In this document: positions 22,634 through 33,439 of the stretch, piece by piece
Layout of the letters: the number at the start of each line of letters is the position of its first letter
Numbering within the stretch: position 1 is the first letter of the stretch
DNA from: Linanthus parryae
Lineage: Eukaryota > Streptophyta > Magnoliopsida > Ericales > Polemoniaceae
Direction: 5' to 3'
DNA length: 64,000 nucleotides
Assembly: GCA_023055425.1 (NCBI GenBank)
Contig: JALGPY010000005.1
Location: forward strand, 3,683,501-3,747,500
Made by a program: the position numbers and the translations under genes
The notes under the pieces: model-generated
The model's database searches: none
What the model was told of the DNA's origin: nothing
Seen by the model: only the letters and a program-made list of their open reading frames with translations

Positions 22634-23717
22634 CTTCTCCTTCGCCTTTGCAATTGAGATGAAGATGAGAGGTGGAAAGTAAGGTACAGAGAGAGAAGTC
22701 GTCGAAGAGTCAGAGAACAGACTGCCGCCGATGGAGAACTAGTCGCCGGTGGAGTTACAATGAGAGAGGGGAGGGAAATGGAAATGGAAATGGAAATCGT
22801 GATTCGATTGAAACTTGAAACCCGTAGGGGAGGGTAAAACATACTTTCAGCCCTCAGGTTTGAAACAAAGAGTCTTTCACACCATCAGGTTTCACACCAT
22901 CAGGTTTCATTGAAGAACATTTCTACTCCTTCCTGTTTGAGAAATGAGACTTTCACCCTTTTATTGTTCCAAACTTGAGGACACTTTCACCCCTAGGCCT
23001 CGTTTGGGTAGAGGATAAGGAGGAAGCATAAGATAAGTTATACCTTCTCTTTTTTTATCAAGTGTTTGGGTGCGGGATAAGAGAGGGAATAGCTTATGTT
23101 GCCTTGTGCTAATGGAGCTTTTAATGAACAAATTTTATACCACCAACATGGAGGTATAAGCTCGGAGCACACCATTCACGTCGTCTCTTCGTCAACATCG
23201 GATTCCACTGGAGGCAATCACCTTAATCTCAACGACCAATTTCCGATGGTTGAGGACTCTGTTTCTGCGGCGCCATCTGACACTCACGCGCCACCGCACC
23301 ACTCCCCTCCGATCAGTGTGGGTCCACAGACTCCCATGCAAAACCGCTTCCACAATCAGCTGGCAGTTTCCCAGGGTCATGATGATTTGCCAGCGGGCCC
23401 CGCTCCCGCGCCGTCACTCACGCCCTCCTTGTCGGATGATTCGTTGGCGGGCCAAAGTTTCTCATCCTCCGAAAGATTTGAAAGCACTCCACGTGGCAGC
23501 AGTGGTTCCCTACAAAGTACAGGGGAATGAGCAGCCCTCGTTTCGAAACGCACCTCTTTTGATGTACATACGGCAGGAGCTTGGTAACTTCAGTTAATGT
23601 CTCGTAGCTAAGGTCCCTCGGGAGCAGGTCAAGGAAGCCCATCGTCTTGCAAAGCTAGCAGTCTCTAATATGTAGTTTGTCGGCTCAGCCAAGTAACACA
23701 TGTTGATGTATTATAGG
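22634..23717. other. Copy F 5' flank and an unrecognised ORF
   Basis: 22634-22850 is the likely promoter/5' UTR of copy F, with a ggaaatggaaatgg repeat. About 22929-22996 repeats, with changes, a 65-base stretch also found at 18771-18836 (gagactttcac...ttcaaacttgaggacact). The plus-strand ORF 23096-23530 (144 aa; Ser/Pro rich, DTHAPPHHSPPISVGPQTP) has no domain I recognise. It could be a piece of a retroelement linker. Confidence 0.45.
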
Positions 23718-24415
23718 TAGGACTGCAACTCGGGCGGGTTGGACGGGTTGACGCCCTTGCCCAAGCCCAAGCCCGAGTTCTGTCGTGGTTGCCCAAGCCC
23801 AGCCCAGCCCGGGTTAGGAGCATCGTCAACCCGTCCAAGCCCAAATTCGAACAAACCAATTCGGGTTCGGGTTGAATTCGGGCTAGCCCATTAAATTAAA
23901 TAATTTAACATAATTATCACATTCAACTCAATTATAATTGTCCCCTTAAAGTTAAGTTAATAACTTACATATAAAAATATATATCGAATGAAGACACTTC
24001 ATTTTTTTGTTATTTAAGGCTAAAAAACAATGACTATATATTTTTATAGTGAATTAAAAAAAATTATCCATTTATACAAGAGAGTAATAAATATTTTGTG
24101 AAAAAAATATATATTAGTTGTGAACATAAACATAATTAAAAATATCACTAATAATTAATAGAAAAATAATAGATTCTTGATAAATAAGCTATATAATGCT
24201 CTCCAAATATAACATTTATTGGTGATGAGTATACAACTCGGGCAATTCGGGCTAGCCCGTCTTTTAATATCCGTACCCAAGCCCGACCCTAATTGCAATT
24301 CGGGTTGAGAATTTCTACCCGAGCCCGTCCAAATTACTAAAAACAAGTGCCCAAGCCCGACTTTAGTCCGGGCTGGGTTCGGGTTGGTCTTCAGCCCGTC
24401 CAAGTTGCAGCCCTA
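23718..24415. mobile_element. hAT-type MITE, 698 bp
   Basis: The left end TAGGACTGCAACTCGGGCGG and the complement of the right end TAGGGCTGCAACTTGGACGG are inverted repeats of the same family as 1047-1589. A perfect 8-bp target duplication attatagg lies at 23710-23717 and 24416-24423. The AT-rich core has no transposase. Confidence 0.9.
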
Positions 24416-24615
24416 ATTATAGGCACTTGGAAGTGTTAGGTTATGCATGTAATGTTTGTTAGTTTCTATCTTCTCCTCTTTTGTTGTTCATAGATGATGG
24501 AACATTAGCTGTTAGATAGTTTATGTTTTGGCTTCCCCTTGGTCCTACTTATGCTGGTCTTGTTCAATATGTTTTGGTTGTATTTTGCCATGCCGGGTGC
24601 GTTTCATTAATGATA

Positions 24616-24874
24616 CTACCTCTGTTTCTTCTCTTTCAGCTTAATTTACTTTTTGACACTATTCACAGGGTCACTTTGACCCGGTGATTTGGTTAGCAAA
24701 ACGATACGCGAGTTTGGTAATCTTTGCATGAACTTGTAGAGTAAACTTTACTCTACAATACTATCAAAAAATTACAAATAAATTACATCGTTTTGCTATC
24801 CAAATCACTGAGTCAAAGTGACCCAATTACGGGTAAAAAGTCAACCTCACTTGAAAGAGAAGAAACAGAGGTAG
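24616..24874. mobile_element. Stowaway-type MITE (Tc1/mariner)
   Basis: The inverted ends CTACCTCTGTTTCTTCTCTT and its complement (right end gaaacagaggtag) are flanked by TA on each side. It is 259 bp long and related internally to 305-562. It is non-coding. Confidence 0.85.
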
Positions 24875-26107
24875 TATTTCTTACCTTCCTACCAAAAAAA
24901 ACTAAACGGCAAACTCGCAACAAATGAGAAGACAAAATAAATAGCTCGGAAAGCTCATTTTGTAATGGAAAGGAGACTGCGGATTCTTTTCAACGACGTA
25001 AACACTGGCTCCATCAGCTCTACTCCATACTCACCATACCTTTGGAGGTTGTGCGAAGAACTCAGGAATTTTCACCACAGTGCTCATTGTGAAAGAGCTT
25101 GAGGATTAGAGGTGCTCATTGTGAAAGACCTTGAGATTTCTAGTCCTCCAAATAGCCCAAAAGAATTGAAAAACTTCTATAGGACCACATACTCATTGCG
25201 AGTAATTTGACTTTATACCCATGAAGAAGATATCGATATTTAGAAAAAACATGTGAGGAGCCGCATAAGCATGTGTGTGAATTCAGATTCTTATTGTATA
25301 TTACATCACAAGACAAAACGTAAACTCGCTATATATCCTGATATTTGCAGACTAGTGAAGAACAATTTACACGACTTGAAATACCCGTGCAGACCTCTAC
25401 GAAGCCGAAGCAGAAACAGATGGTTTCTTAGAAAGCAGAGCTATGAGGGACTCTGGATCTTTAACAGCAGGACTGCAAGTGAAGTTCTGGCATACCAAGG
25501 CCACCACCTTATCGACAGAGAAGCTGCCTTTCGCCATGGCGGCTATGTTGGCATTACTCTCTTCCCAGAATTGTATGTCTTCGTCGTCGGTCGGATCAAC
25601 GTGGATCACCTGCCCAGTTGAAGACATTTTAGCAAATTTCATCCAAACAACAGAAAGAAAAGAGTAGAATCAAAGCCACGCAACAGAAAAATGTGTTTCT
25701 TTATTTTCTTTTCTTTTATTTATTATTATTATTATTTTTTTGAGGAAAAGAAATATGGGTTTTGTCTCGTGGTTGTAAGTAAAGATAGTGTATGGGTATA
25801 ATATTTCCACAGAATTGGCCGCCTAAGTTATGGAAAAAGTCAAAAAATTAGCCTCTGTGGCCAAAAAATCCAAAATCATCTTATCCAGGACCTGATGACT
25901 AGGAGTCCATTTAGTAGTGCTTTTGATATCTAGGAACGCTCCCTTCTAATGCAAGAAACACTAATTGATGTGTTATGTATATATTATTTATCTGTTTTCT
26001 AGACAGCAACTACCTTCCCACCGCAAGCAGGGGAGGAGATGCGGTTTCCAACCCAGTAGACAACCCAACCCAGTAGACAACAGACATGTAAGTAAAAAAA
26101 GTATAAA

Positions 26108-26195
26108 GGGTAAAAGACAAAAACCACCCCTCGAGTATGGGTTATATACAAAAACACCCTCCGTGTTCGGGGATATACAAAGACCACCCCTGTCG
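26108..26195. repeat. Left terminal inverted repeat of the MULE
   Basis: About 88 bp, near-perfect complement of 28100-28187. It ends internally at caccCCTGTC. Confidence 0.9.
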
Positions 26196-26723
26196 AGACA
26201 AAAACCACCCCTGTCAGTGGATGGGCGTTAGACGAAAAGCACCCTTCTGTTACAATCAATTTGTATGGGGTGCAATCTGTCTTCTTTTATGACTATTTTG
26301 CCCTTGTTTGTATTTTTCTTATGTTCTTGATGTTCTTGATGTTCTTGACCCTATCTTGATGTTCTTGACCACCACCAACAACAACAAACCTGCACATTCA
26401 CAAATCAACCACTGCCACCATAACTCTATGAAAATGCACCTGCAACTCATCTTTCTTCACCTTCAACCATCACCATTACCATCCAATTCCTAAACCTACA
26501 ACTTTCTCAAAGAGTCTCCTAACATCTTTTTCCACAGCCTAAGAAATTAAAGCAATTTATTACATACTTGTAATCGAGACCAAGAAATCAAAGCACAGTG
26601 AGACAAAATCTTTATCATTGAAAGCTTTCTGAAAGGGTCACAACACTTTTTTCCACTGCCAAAGAAATCAAAGCAGTTTATTACACAACTCTAATATGTT
26701 TTTTTGATGAAAATGACACAACT

Positions 26724-26915
26724 CTAATCAAGAACACACAGCTTCTGATACTCATCACCAGAAATTGCAGCATTCATGACAGGCATAGGGTCCAAAGAGC
26801 CACTGTCCTCCAAGAAAACAATCACAACTGCAAAAAACCCACTCACAAGAGCAACTCCCTTCTGTGTGCCCCTCAAATTCCAGAAAACAATCTCCGGCAC
26901 ACACAAACCATACCC
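26724..26915 (-). pseudogene. Captured fragment: C-terminus of a DUF2828-type plant protein
   Basis: The minus-strand reading GYGLCVPEIVFWNLRGTQ followed by KGVALVSGF..FLEDSG and ending ISGDEYQKLCVLD-stop matches the conserved C-terminal end of plant DUF2828 proteins, a family of unknown function, as I remember it. It lies inside the MULE and lacks the rest of the gene. The stop codon coincides with the expected family C-terminus. Confidence 0.7.
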
Positions 26916-27076
26916 AATCAGCCTTGCCGGAGACCCGATCCGATGCCAAGAACGGATTTGTGCCAAACACAACTGCAGTTTGTCCTCAACCCAAACACAA
27001 CTGCAGTTTGTCCTCAACCTTTCCGATTCCTTCAGAACCGATCCTTCGTTGCCTCGATTTCAAACCCAGAAATGAT

Positions 27077-27560
27077 GGTTTATAGCCGATAGGTACAGCG
27101 GACGTGGTGGTGGTTCGTGGTGGACGGTGATGACGACGACCCCAACATTTTAGTCAAATTAGCCTGGTAAAGAGTATAAAGTATGCAGAAACAATCTAAA
27201 CCCACCAAAAGCAAGGTTTGTAGGGAAGAGTAAAACCTCGGAATTGGCTTTAGAGTACATGATTTCCTCTGCTTTCAGCACCACAATTGGCAATTTCTCT
27301 TGCCATTGTTTGTTCTTCTTCGTCACAGTACTGTGTCTCTCATTGACAACCCTAATCAAACAGGTGGTGGGCATTCAGAAATCCATACAAAAACAATCAA
27401 CTAAAAGTCCAATCAAAGAAAACCCAGAACCTGAATATCTGTTGGATGATTGAACCTCTCATGGGTCGGTGCCTATCACTGTGCCAAGCCCTCTTGACTG
27501 TGGGTGGTTTATAGCCGATAGGTACAGCGGACGTGGTGGTGGTTCGTGGTGGACGGTGAT
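27077..27560. repeat. 55-bp direct repeat inside the MULE
   Basis: An identical 55-bp segment starting ggtttatagccgataggt occurs at 27077-27131 and 27506-27560. The two copies bracket the inner DUF2828 piece, suggesting stepwise or template-switched assembly of the element. Confidence 0.9.
27230..27330 (-). pseudogene. Captured fragment: internal exon of a DUF2828-type plant protein
   Basis: The minus-strand reading WQEKLPIVVLKAEEIMYSKA..NSE is the hallmark internal stretch of the plant DUF2828 family as I recall it. Directly after the Glu codon the sequence reads GAG|GTTTTACTC, a plausible exon end and 5' splice site. This would mean genomic DNA rather than cDNA was captured. It has the same orientation as the C-terminal piece at 26724-26915, with the middle of the gene missing. 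Confidence 0.68.
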
Positions 27561-27586
27561 TCACCAGATCCGCAACCACCCACAGT

Positions 27587-27645
27587 CAGGTCGTCGTCAT
27601 CACCTCCGGCGAGGGCGGCGTCGACAAGACCACCACCACCACCGT
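27587..27645 (+). pseudogene. Captured fragment: MinD-like P-loop ATPase, Walker A region
   Basis: The plus-strand reading QVVVITSGEGGVDKTTTT closely resembles the N-terminal Walker A region of plastid division ATPase MinD (SGKGGVGKTTTT). Lys of the signature is Glu and the last Gly is Asp, so even the captured piece is degenerate. After TTTT the reading diverges (VCCERLNPDL). A second, poorer copy of the acaaagaccaccaccaccgtt segment occurs near 27868-27890. Only about 50 bases support the match, so another P-loop protein is possible. Confidence 0.55.
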
Positions 27646-28099
27646 TTGCTGCGAGCGATTAAACCCAGATCTGAACAGAGATGGAGAGAGAGCGAACGGA
27701 GAGAGAGAGAGAGTTGGCATACCAGGTTGAGGGAGGCTGATTGTGAGGTGAAATCATCTGCCTATCGTGTTTCTTGTTGTCAGAACCGAGAGAGGGAGGA
27801 AGAGAACACAGATGTCTTGGCGGCGCGCCCTTGCCGGAGGTGATGACGACTGTGGGTGGCTAACGGCACAAAGACCACCACCACCGTTGCTTCGGGTGAG
27901 GTTCCTCCGACGGGGCAGTTGCTGCTGCCGTGAGAAGCGAGAGAAGAGAGAGAGAGAATGTGTGGTAGAGATGCTTTAGGGTTAGGGGGGGGGGGGGGGG
28001 AGAAGGTAAGGAAGGTATTTATAGCGGGTAATTTCCTAATGTTTTAGGGGCATTTTAGTCCTTTAAAACCTCCGTTAATGCTCCGTTAGCTACTAACTC

Positions 28100-28187
28100 T
28101 GACAGGGGTGGCTTTTGTATATTCCCGAACACGGAGGGTGTTTTTGTATATAACCCATACTCGAGGGGTGGTTTTTGTCTTTTACCC
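28100..28187. repeat. Right terminal inverted repeat of the MULE
   Basis: Complement of 26108-26195 with a few mismatches. The element ends at ...CTTTTACCC followed by the 9-bp duplication. Confidence 0.9.
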
Positions 28188-29043
28188 AAGTATAAATGAA
28201 GTTGACACAACAATTTTAAAGAGATTTTTACAACAGCTTTCTCACAGCACATCCTTCACAACAGCTTTTCAGCACGCCATATTATCCCAAACTGCCGCCT
28301 ATTTTAATAGGGACTAGGTCTCATTTTTGGGAAACCTAGAAAAGGGATCCTAGGTCGCGCGTTAAGTGATGAAACCTAGATTCCATGTCTAGGTTCACAG
28401 GTTTGAAACCTAATCTCAGTGACAAAATCTGGTCATTTCAGTGTTCACGCCTAGAGGCTCATTCTCAAACTCAGGTTGCCTACGGGGCCCTATTTCGGTG
28501 AACATTCTGAGAGATTAATAGCAGCAAAATAGAATTCAGCTCCACTAATTAACAAAGTACTTATCGAGATCAAAGTGATAACTTACGACTTTATTAGGAT
28601 CATAAGCATGAGCAGCGGCGATCATCTTGTTGAACTCGTCAGAGGACTTCTTCCCAACCAACACCACTTGCTTGTGGGAAGCAACCGAAAGCATGTCTGC
28701 ACCACAACACATCAAAGGCACAGCCATTGCCGTGTCTCCCAACCTCTTCTCGAACACAGCCTGCAAAAACCAGTTCCAAAGGTTGTGGACAGTTCAGTAC
28801 TCGTAGGAACCAAACCAGAACCAAACAACACAAGTAAACAACATTGGACCTAACCAGAAGATGTTCCGCGGTTTTCCTGTAACCTCCGGCCCTGTCACCA
28901 GCAACCATGGACGCCAACCTAACGAGATTGATCAGCGAGACGGAGTTTCCGGAAGGCTCCGCTCCATCATGATCTTCCTTCACTCGGAGTAAAACTGAAG
29001 GATCTTCTCCAGGGGTATTGAAGTAACCACCCCCTTTTCTCGT

Positions 29044-30444
29044 CAAACAAAACAAATGCAAAGCTCTAAGATACGCTGAGCAAAAAAAAATTCACGAGAC
29101 CGACTCCGAGGCTGATGAATTGGTGAACGTTAACAAAGAATGGAATCTCCAACACCTGGCTTCTATATTGGTTTCCAATGGTTCAAGAATTAAAAATACG
29201 CACACCAATCCAATGCACAAATCTGTTACATAAAGCAGGTTCTATGCAAAAGATGATACAACATTAGCACATAAGACATCGCGCAACACCCACAAGTTTG
29301 CCGACTCAACTTCAAAAAAATCCATATTTTCTATGCAAATTTACCATGACACATCCTTAATTACACTGTACGAGGGTTTCAAAGATTTGTGCATTACTAA
29401 AACCAAATTCATAGAAAAATTCAAGCAGATTTGTATTCATTTCAGAAACGAACCCCCCAAAAAGATAACAGGTCACTTAGAAAGATTACACTGAGAGGGA
29501 ACCAAATAAGAAAAACATAAGCAGAGGATTGAGGCAAAGCTGAATAGATACAAGTAGCTAAAATCTATTTTGTAACAATAAGTTTCGTAATTATACCTGC
29601 ATACACCAGTTGGATGCTCATGAACACGGCAAATTATGATTTCGGCATACACAAGTTTGTACTACCTGTATAAAAAGCTAGATAACATTCTCATTTCAGA
29701 TTCTTTAGATCAGAAAGCAACAACGGATAGAGGAATGAGTTAACAAAGGAAAACATAAACTAGCCTTGGTAAATGGTTGGTGGCAGATTTGAACTATATC
29801 AAGAGCCCCAGCTTGACCATGACCGAGCCCTGTCCATGTACTAACTGGAGGACCATATGCCAGGTCCATGTGTTAGTTTTTCCTAACAGTATAATGCTCT
29901 AAGAAATAGGGCTATTAGAAAGTTCCATTTCATCATAACAGAAAGCTCTCTCCTTTCACCACTAGACAGACACCAAGTCAATACTCATGCTAAACGAAGT
30001 AGGCATAAATTTAGTTTAGAAGTCCAAGAGTTCAATTCAATCCAGTGATGAGATAGCATTTTCTATTGTTATGAGAAAAACCTACCATCCGGAGAAAACA
30101 TAATTCATTCAATTTGCAAAATTCTAATCCACTGACGTACAAGTGATGTAAACATAGCCTCAAAGTTTGTGTTTCAGTTTCATTGAAGAAAATGTGATTT
30201 GGTAGTTAAACAATCTTGTGCAGTCATACATAGATCCTAGTAATTGACAATGGCTTGTGATTTCAAACCTCATCGTTTGTTCTACTGCATGCAGCATAAG
30301 AAAAGTACAACACAAGTTCGAAAGACTCTAAAAAGAGAGAGAGAAATGAACAACAGTTCGCCTTTGCAGTGATGAGATAGCATTTTCTATTGTTATGAGA
30401 AAAACCTACTATCCCTTTTCCATGAGGGCAGGGATGTCATATGA
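29044..30444. other. No gene; spacer between duplicated units
   Basis: From about 29530 it is similar to 20410-21250 (mTERF 3' flank). Around 30120-30440 it matches the 3' flanks of copies A and C. 29044-29530 has no match that I see in the window. Confidence 0.45.
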
Positions 30445-31620
30445 TCACAGTATTGATTCTTGAGCAGGAGGAGGAGGAATGATGATTTTACCCAAATAAA
30501 TATCCATGAGGTCAGGGACATCATCCTCGTATTTCTTCACAAACTTGTCTATGAAATCTTTCTCCTTCATGGATATGAAACTACCGAAGGAGATACTTTT
30601 CCTTATCAAACCCTTTCCTTGCAGATATCTAACAACCGTACATCGGGGGATGGTCCTCTTCTCTGAACTACAACCGAGCACAGTTGGATTCCGGGCAAGA
30701 TCAACCGGCTTCCAACCCATCTTTTTGACGACGAAATCCATTGTCTGCTCAATGTTTCGCTCCGACAAAGACATACAACACGGGAACGACCTGAAGGCCT
30801 TGAGAATCAGGGCATCAGTCATCCCACATCTCCGGTAAACCTCCATTTTCTTATCCAATGTTGACTTGGACATTACGACGAACACTTTGACCGCATCAAC
30901 AAATGAGGTTTTGCTCGGGTCGAATCCCATTTCAGTGGCCTCTTTAACACACTCGGGCAGAGAAGAGTAGCCCAACGCAGCGGGATGATTGCGCAGCAAA
31001 TACAAGATCCGTGAATGGGGCACCCCGGCTGCTCTCAATGCAGCTACATTGGGAGCAATCGTCTTGTGGATGCTAGCATTAATCAGTATGGGGTTACGTT
31101 TCATGATTTTCACTACAATTTCATCTCCAGAAGGACCAGAACCGTCAGAATCAGAATAATCAGATGATGATAAGAGTAGTAGTAAATGTTTAATGAAATT
31201 GTACCAGGGGACTAAGTGGTTGTGCAAACTGGAATCTAAAAGAGATGGGTTCAAACAAGCCATTTTATGGAGTTGTGTGTTGGAGATACCTATACCACTG
31301 TAGAAGTCCAACTTGGGCAAAAGGGTTTTCTGTGCGTCAACGGAAGTGAAAAGGGAAGGACGCAGAGTATGGAGTTTGGAGAGATGGGTATCTGTGAATC
31401 CGTACCTTCTGAGGAGGGTTTTGGTGTCTTGTGCGCCGGCAACACATGATAATGATGATGATGATGATGATGATGATCTAGGGTTTTGAATTCCGCCGTC
31501 TTCAATTCTCGAATCGAGTGGCTCCGTTGAGAAGAAATGTCTCGCCGGCGACGTATTTCGGTGAATGTGCCAGAGAAAACTAGGGTTCCGGCGAAGGTGT
31601 TTGCTGAGCGAAGTTAACAT
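30445..31620 (-). CDS. mTERF family protein, intact copy G (391 aa)
   Basis: An intronless ORF paralogous to copy F along its whole length. The N-terminus is a basic targeting-like segment (LRRNPSFLWHIHRNTSPARHFFS), then a Ser-rich stretch of variable length encoded by a tgatgatgatga repeat (31447-31475). Family repeats follow: TLLRRYGFTDTHLSKL, PKLDFYSGIGISNTQL, NVAALRAAGVPHSRILYLL, EMGFDPSKTSFVDAVKV, YRRCGMTDALIL, MDFVVKKMGWKPVDLARNP, and C-terminal KKYEDDVPDLMDIYLGKI. It probably acts in mitochondrial gene expression, by family and targeting inference only. It lies about 1.8 kb from the 3' end of the DUF255 gene, in the same relation as copy F to the truncated tail copy. Confidence 0.92.
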   Translation of the reverse strand: MLTSLSKHLRRNPSFLWHIHRNTSPARHFFSTEPLDSRIEDGGIQNPRSSSSSSSSLSCVAGAQDTKTLLRRYGFTDTHLSKLHTLRPSLFTSVDAQKTLLPKLDFYSGIGISNTQLHKMACLNPSLLDSSLHNHLVPWYNFIKHLLLLLSSSDYSDSDGSGPSGDEIVVKIMKRNPILINASIHKTIAPNVAALRAAGVPHSRILYLLRNHPAALGYSSLPECVKEATEMGFDPSKTSFVDAVKVFVVMSKSTLDKKMEVYRRCGMTDALILKAFRSFPCCMSLSERNIEQTMDFVVKKMGWKPVDLARNPTVLGCSSEKRTIPRCTVVRYLQGKGLIRKSISFGSFISMKEKDFIDKFVKKYEDDVPDLMDIYLGKIIIPPPPAQESIL

Positions 31621-33439
31621 CTTCTTCCTCGCCTTTGCAATTGAGATGAAGACGAGAGCTATATAGAGAGAAGAAACAGAGAACAGGCGAGAAGATTTGA
31701 CTGGCGCCGATGGACAACTCGGTTGTCGTTCGAGTCACAACGAGAGAGAGAGGGAAATGGAAACGATAGCTCGACTGATACTTGAAAATTCAAACAACGA
31801 CACTTTCACCCCCAAAAAATGGGCAATGAAGCCTATTTGAGCCCCCATGGAGTAGATTTGGTCGATTGTGCAAGATTCGAGTCATGACAGCCGCAATGCG
31901 AGAATCACAATATGAGAATTTCACCCTTAACTGCGAGTTCCAGACAGGCAGCTGGGGTGACTGTCCCTACCTTTTGCTCAATGAATAATATTTTGACAAA
32001 ACACTGACAATCAGCACCATACAGGGCATGTTTGATGCAGGGATAAAGAAGGGTACAGTAATAAATATACCAGTAAACGGTAATAACTGATATTTGGTGC
32101 AGGGATAATTTCAAGGGGGATTCAATCCCCCCTTATTATCTATACCCCCTATATGCCTAAAATCTAATCTCACAATGTAGGTGGGATTGAATACTAAAGT
32201 CTTAATACCCCCATTTATACTGGTGCAAACAAACATGTTACATAATCCTCCCTATATAATTAATACTCCCTTAATATCAATACACCCTATAATACTGTAG
32301 GACCCTCTGTACCCCCAATTTTCAATCCCGGCATCAAACGTGCCGTTAAGGAAACAAACATACAGTTAAGGAAACAAATTTGGGGAGAACGACGTAATAA
32401 ACCTAAATAATCTAGTAACAATGTTCCCCGTCTCACTTGGTTGAGAGAGTACGTCGAGGAAATTGTTTACTACCTCGCTTGATTGTTTCACATTCAGAGC
32501 GATCTTAATTTCTCGGGGGCCGCTGCCAATGAAATCTTTCACAGGCGATTGGAAACCGATAAATCATAAGAGGTTCAACTTGAAAGATATGCCCATGCGA
32601 TTCTCAAAGCAAGAGTTCATATTGAACTCCGAAAGAATACAAGGAAGTTGTATACAGATAATGAGTTGACGTAAGGGTTTTTTTTTGGAGTAGTTGACGT
32701 AAGAGTTGGAAAACACAAATTTCGTGGATAAGTAAACACATACATAACGAGTAGTCGAGTACTGCTCCAAACCCGTGATAAATGTAGATGTAGCAAGTTT
32801 ATGAGCTTTCCTATGATGAGCCTAATATAATGCGCATAAACCAATCTTTAGATTCTTAGGCACCTCATGTCGGAACACCTTCCAATTCTTATACGACCCC
32901 TGCTCATTCCCTTTAAGAGAAGATAGGATGTGAGACAGTTTGCAAAAATATCAATATAATTGAACTACAAACTCGCAACAGATGAGTAGACAAAATAAAT
33001 AGCTAAAGGTCATTTCGTAATGGAAAGGAGACTGCACATTCTTCTCAATGACGTAAAGGCTGGCTCCATCGTTCGAACGATTAGCTCTAATCCATTTTCA
33101 CCATACCTTTGAAGGTTGTGCGAAGAACTCAGAAATTTTCATCACATTGCTCATTGTGAAAGACCTCGAGATTTCTAATCCTCCAAATAGCCCAAAACAA
33201 TTGGAAAACTTCTATTCTCACGTATACCCGTTGCAAGTAAATAGATTTTCTAGCCATGAAGAAGATATTGATATTTCGTAAAGAACAGATGGGGAGCTGC
33301 ATAAGCATGTGTGTGAATTCAGATTCTTATTGTATATTACATCACAAGACAAAACATAAACTCGCTATATATCCTGATATTTGCAGACTAGTTCTCAGCG
33401 AAGAACAATTTACACGACTTGAAATACCTCTGCAGACGA
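31621..33439. other. Spacer with a MITE and DUF255 gene 3' flank
   Basis: 31621-31790 is the likely copy G promoter/5' UTR (gagagagagaggg). 32024-32345 is a MITE-like element. From about 32967 on, the sequence is the 3' flank of the DUF255 gene, duplicated at 24909-25396. Confidence 0.5.
32024..32345. mobile_element. MITE-like element with gtttgatgc inverted ends
   Basis: Left gggcatgtttgatgcaggga and complement of the right end cggcacgtttgatgccggga are near-identical inverted repeats about 320 bp apart. The AT-rich interior is non-coding. No clear target duplication was seen. Confidence 0.6.

Larger units (their letters stand above)
26108..28187. mobile_element. Mutator-like element carrying captured gene pieces (Pack-MULE), 2.08 kb
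   Basis: Terminal inverted repeats of about 88 bp (26108-26195 and 28100-28187; outer ends GGGTAAAAGACAAAAACCAC) are flanked by the exact 9-bp duplication aagtataaa (26099-26107, 28188-28196), diagnostic of Mutator-like transposons. The undisturbed parent sequence at about 34105-34120 shows the empty site. No transposase is seen. The interior carries a DUF2828-family fragment in two pieces (minus) and a MinD-like ATPase fragment (plus), so it fits the Pack-MULE definition. Confidence 0.92.
25397..29043 (-). pseudogene. Truncated duplicate of the DUF255 (SPATA20-like) gene 3' end
   Basis: Exons 13' (29043-28855, partial), 14' (28760-28587) and 15' (25609-25397) correspond to the last three exons of the gene at 33440-40805. 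They share splice sites and near-identical protein ([15 protein letters not shown]..., [35 protein letters not shown]). Homology, including 3' flank, runs from about 24909 to 29043 and stops abruptly inside exon 13 after the KGGG codons. There are only a few substitutions and one lost Ser codon, so the duplication is fairly recent. There is no upstream gene body or obvious start, so it is a gene fragment. A 2.08 kb Mutator-like element is inserted in its last intron. Confidence 0.9.

Noticed and set aside
21525..22682. Plus-strand frames antisense to mTERF copy F (and similar ones opposite copies A, B and G)
   Set aside because: The same antisense frames recur opposite each paralogue because the codon structure mirrors the mTERF frame; nothing independent supports them.
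25397..25642. A separate small gene of 81 codons
   Set aside because: It is exon 15' of the duplicated DUF255 tail. The apparent start codon lies in the upstream intron and the acceptor at 25609 matches the parent gene.
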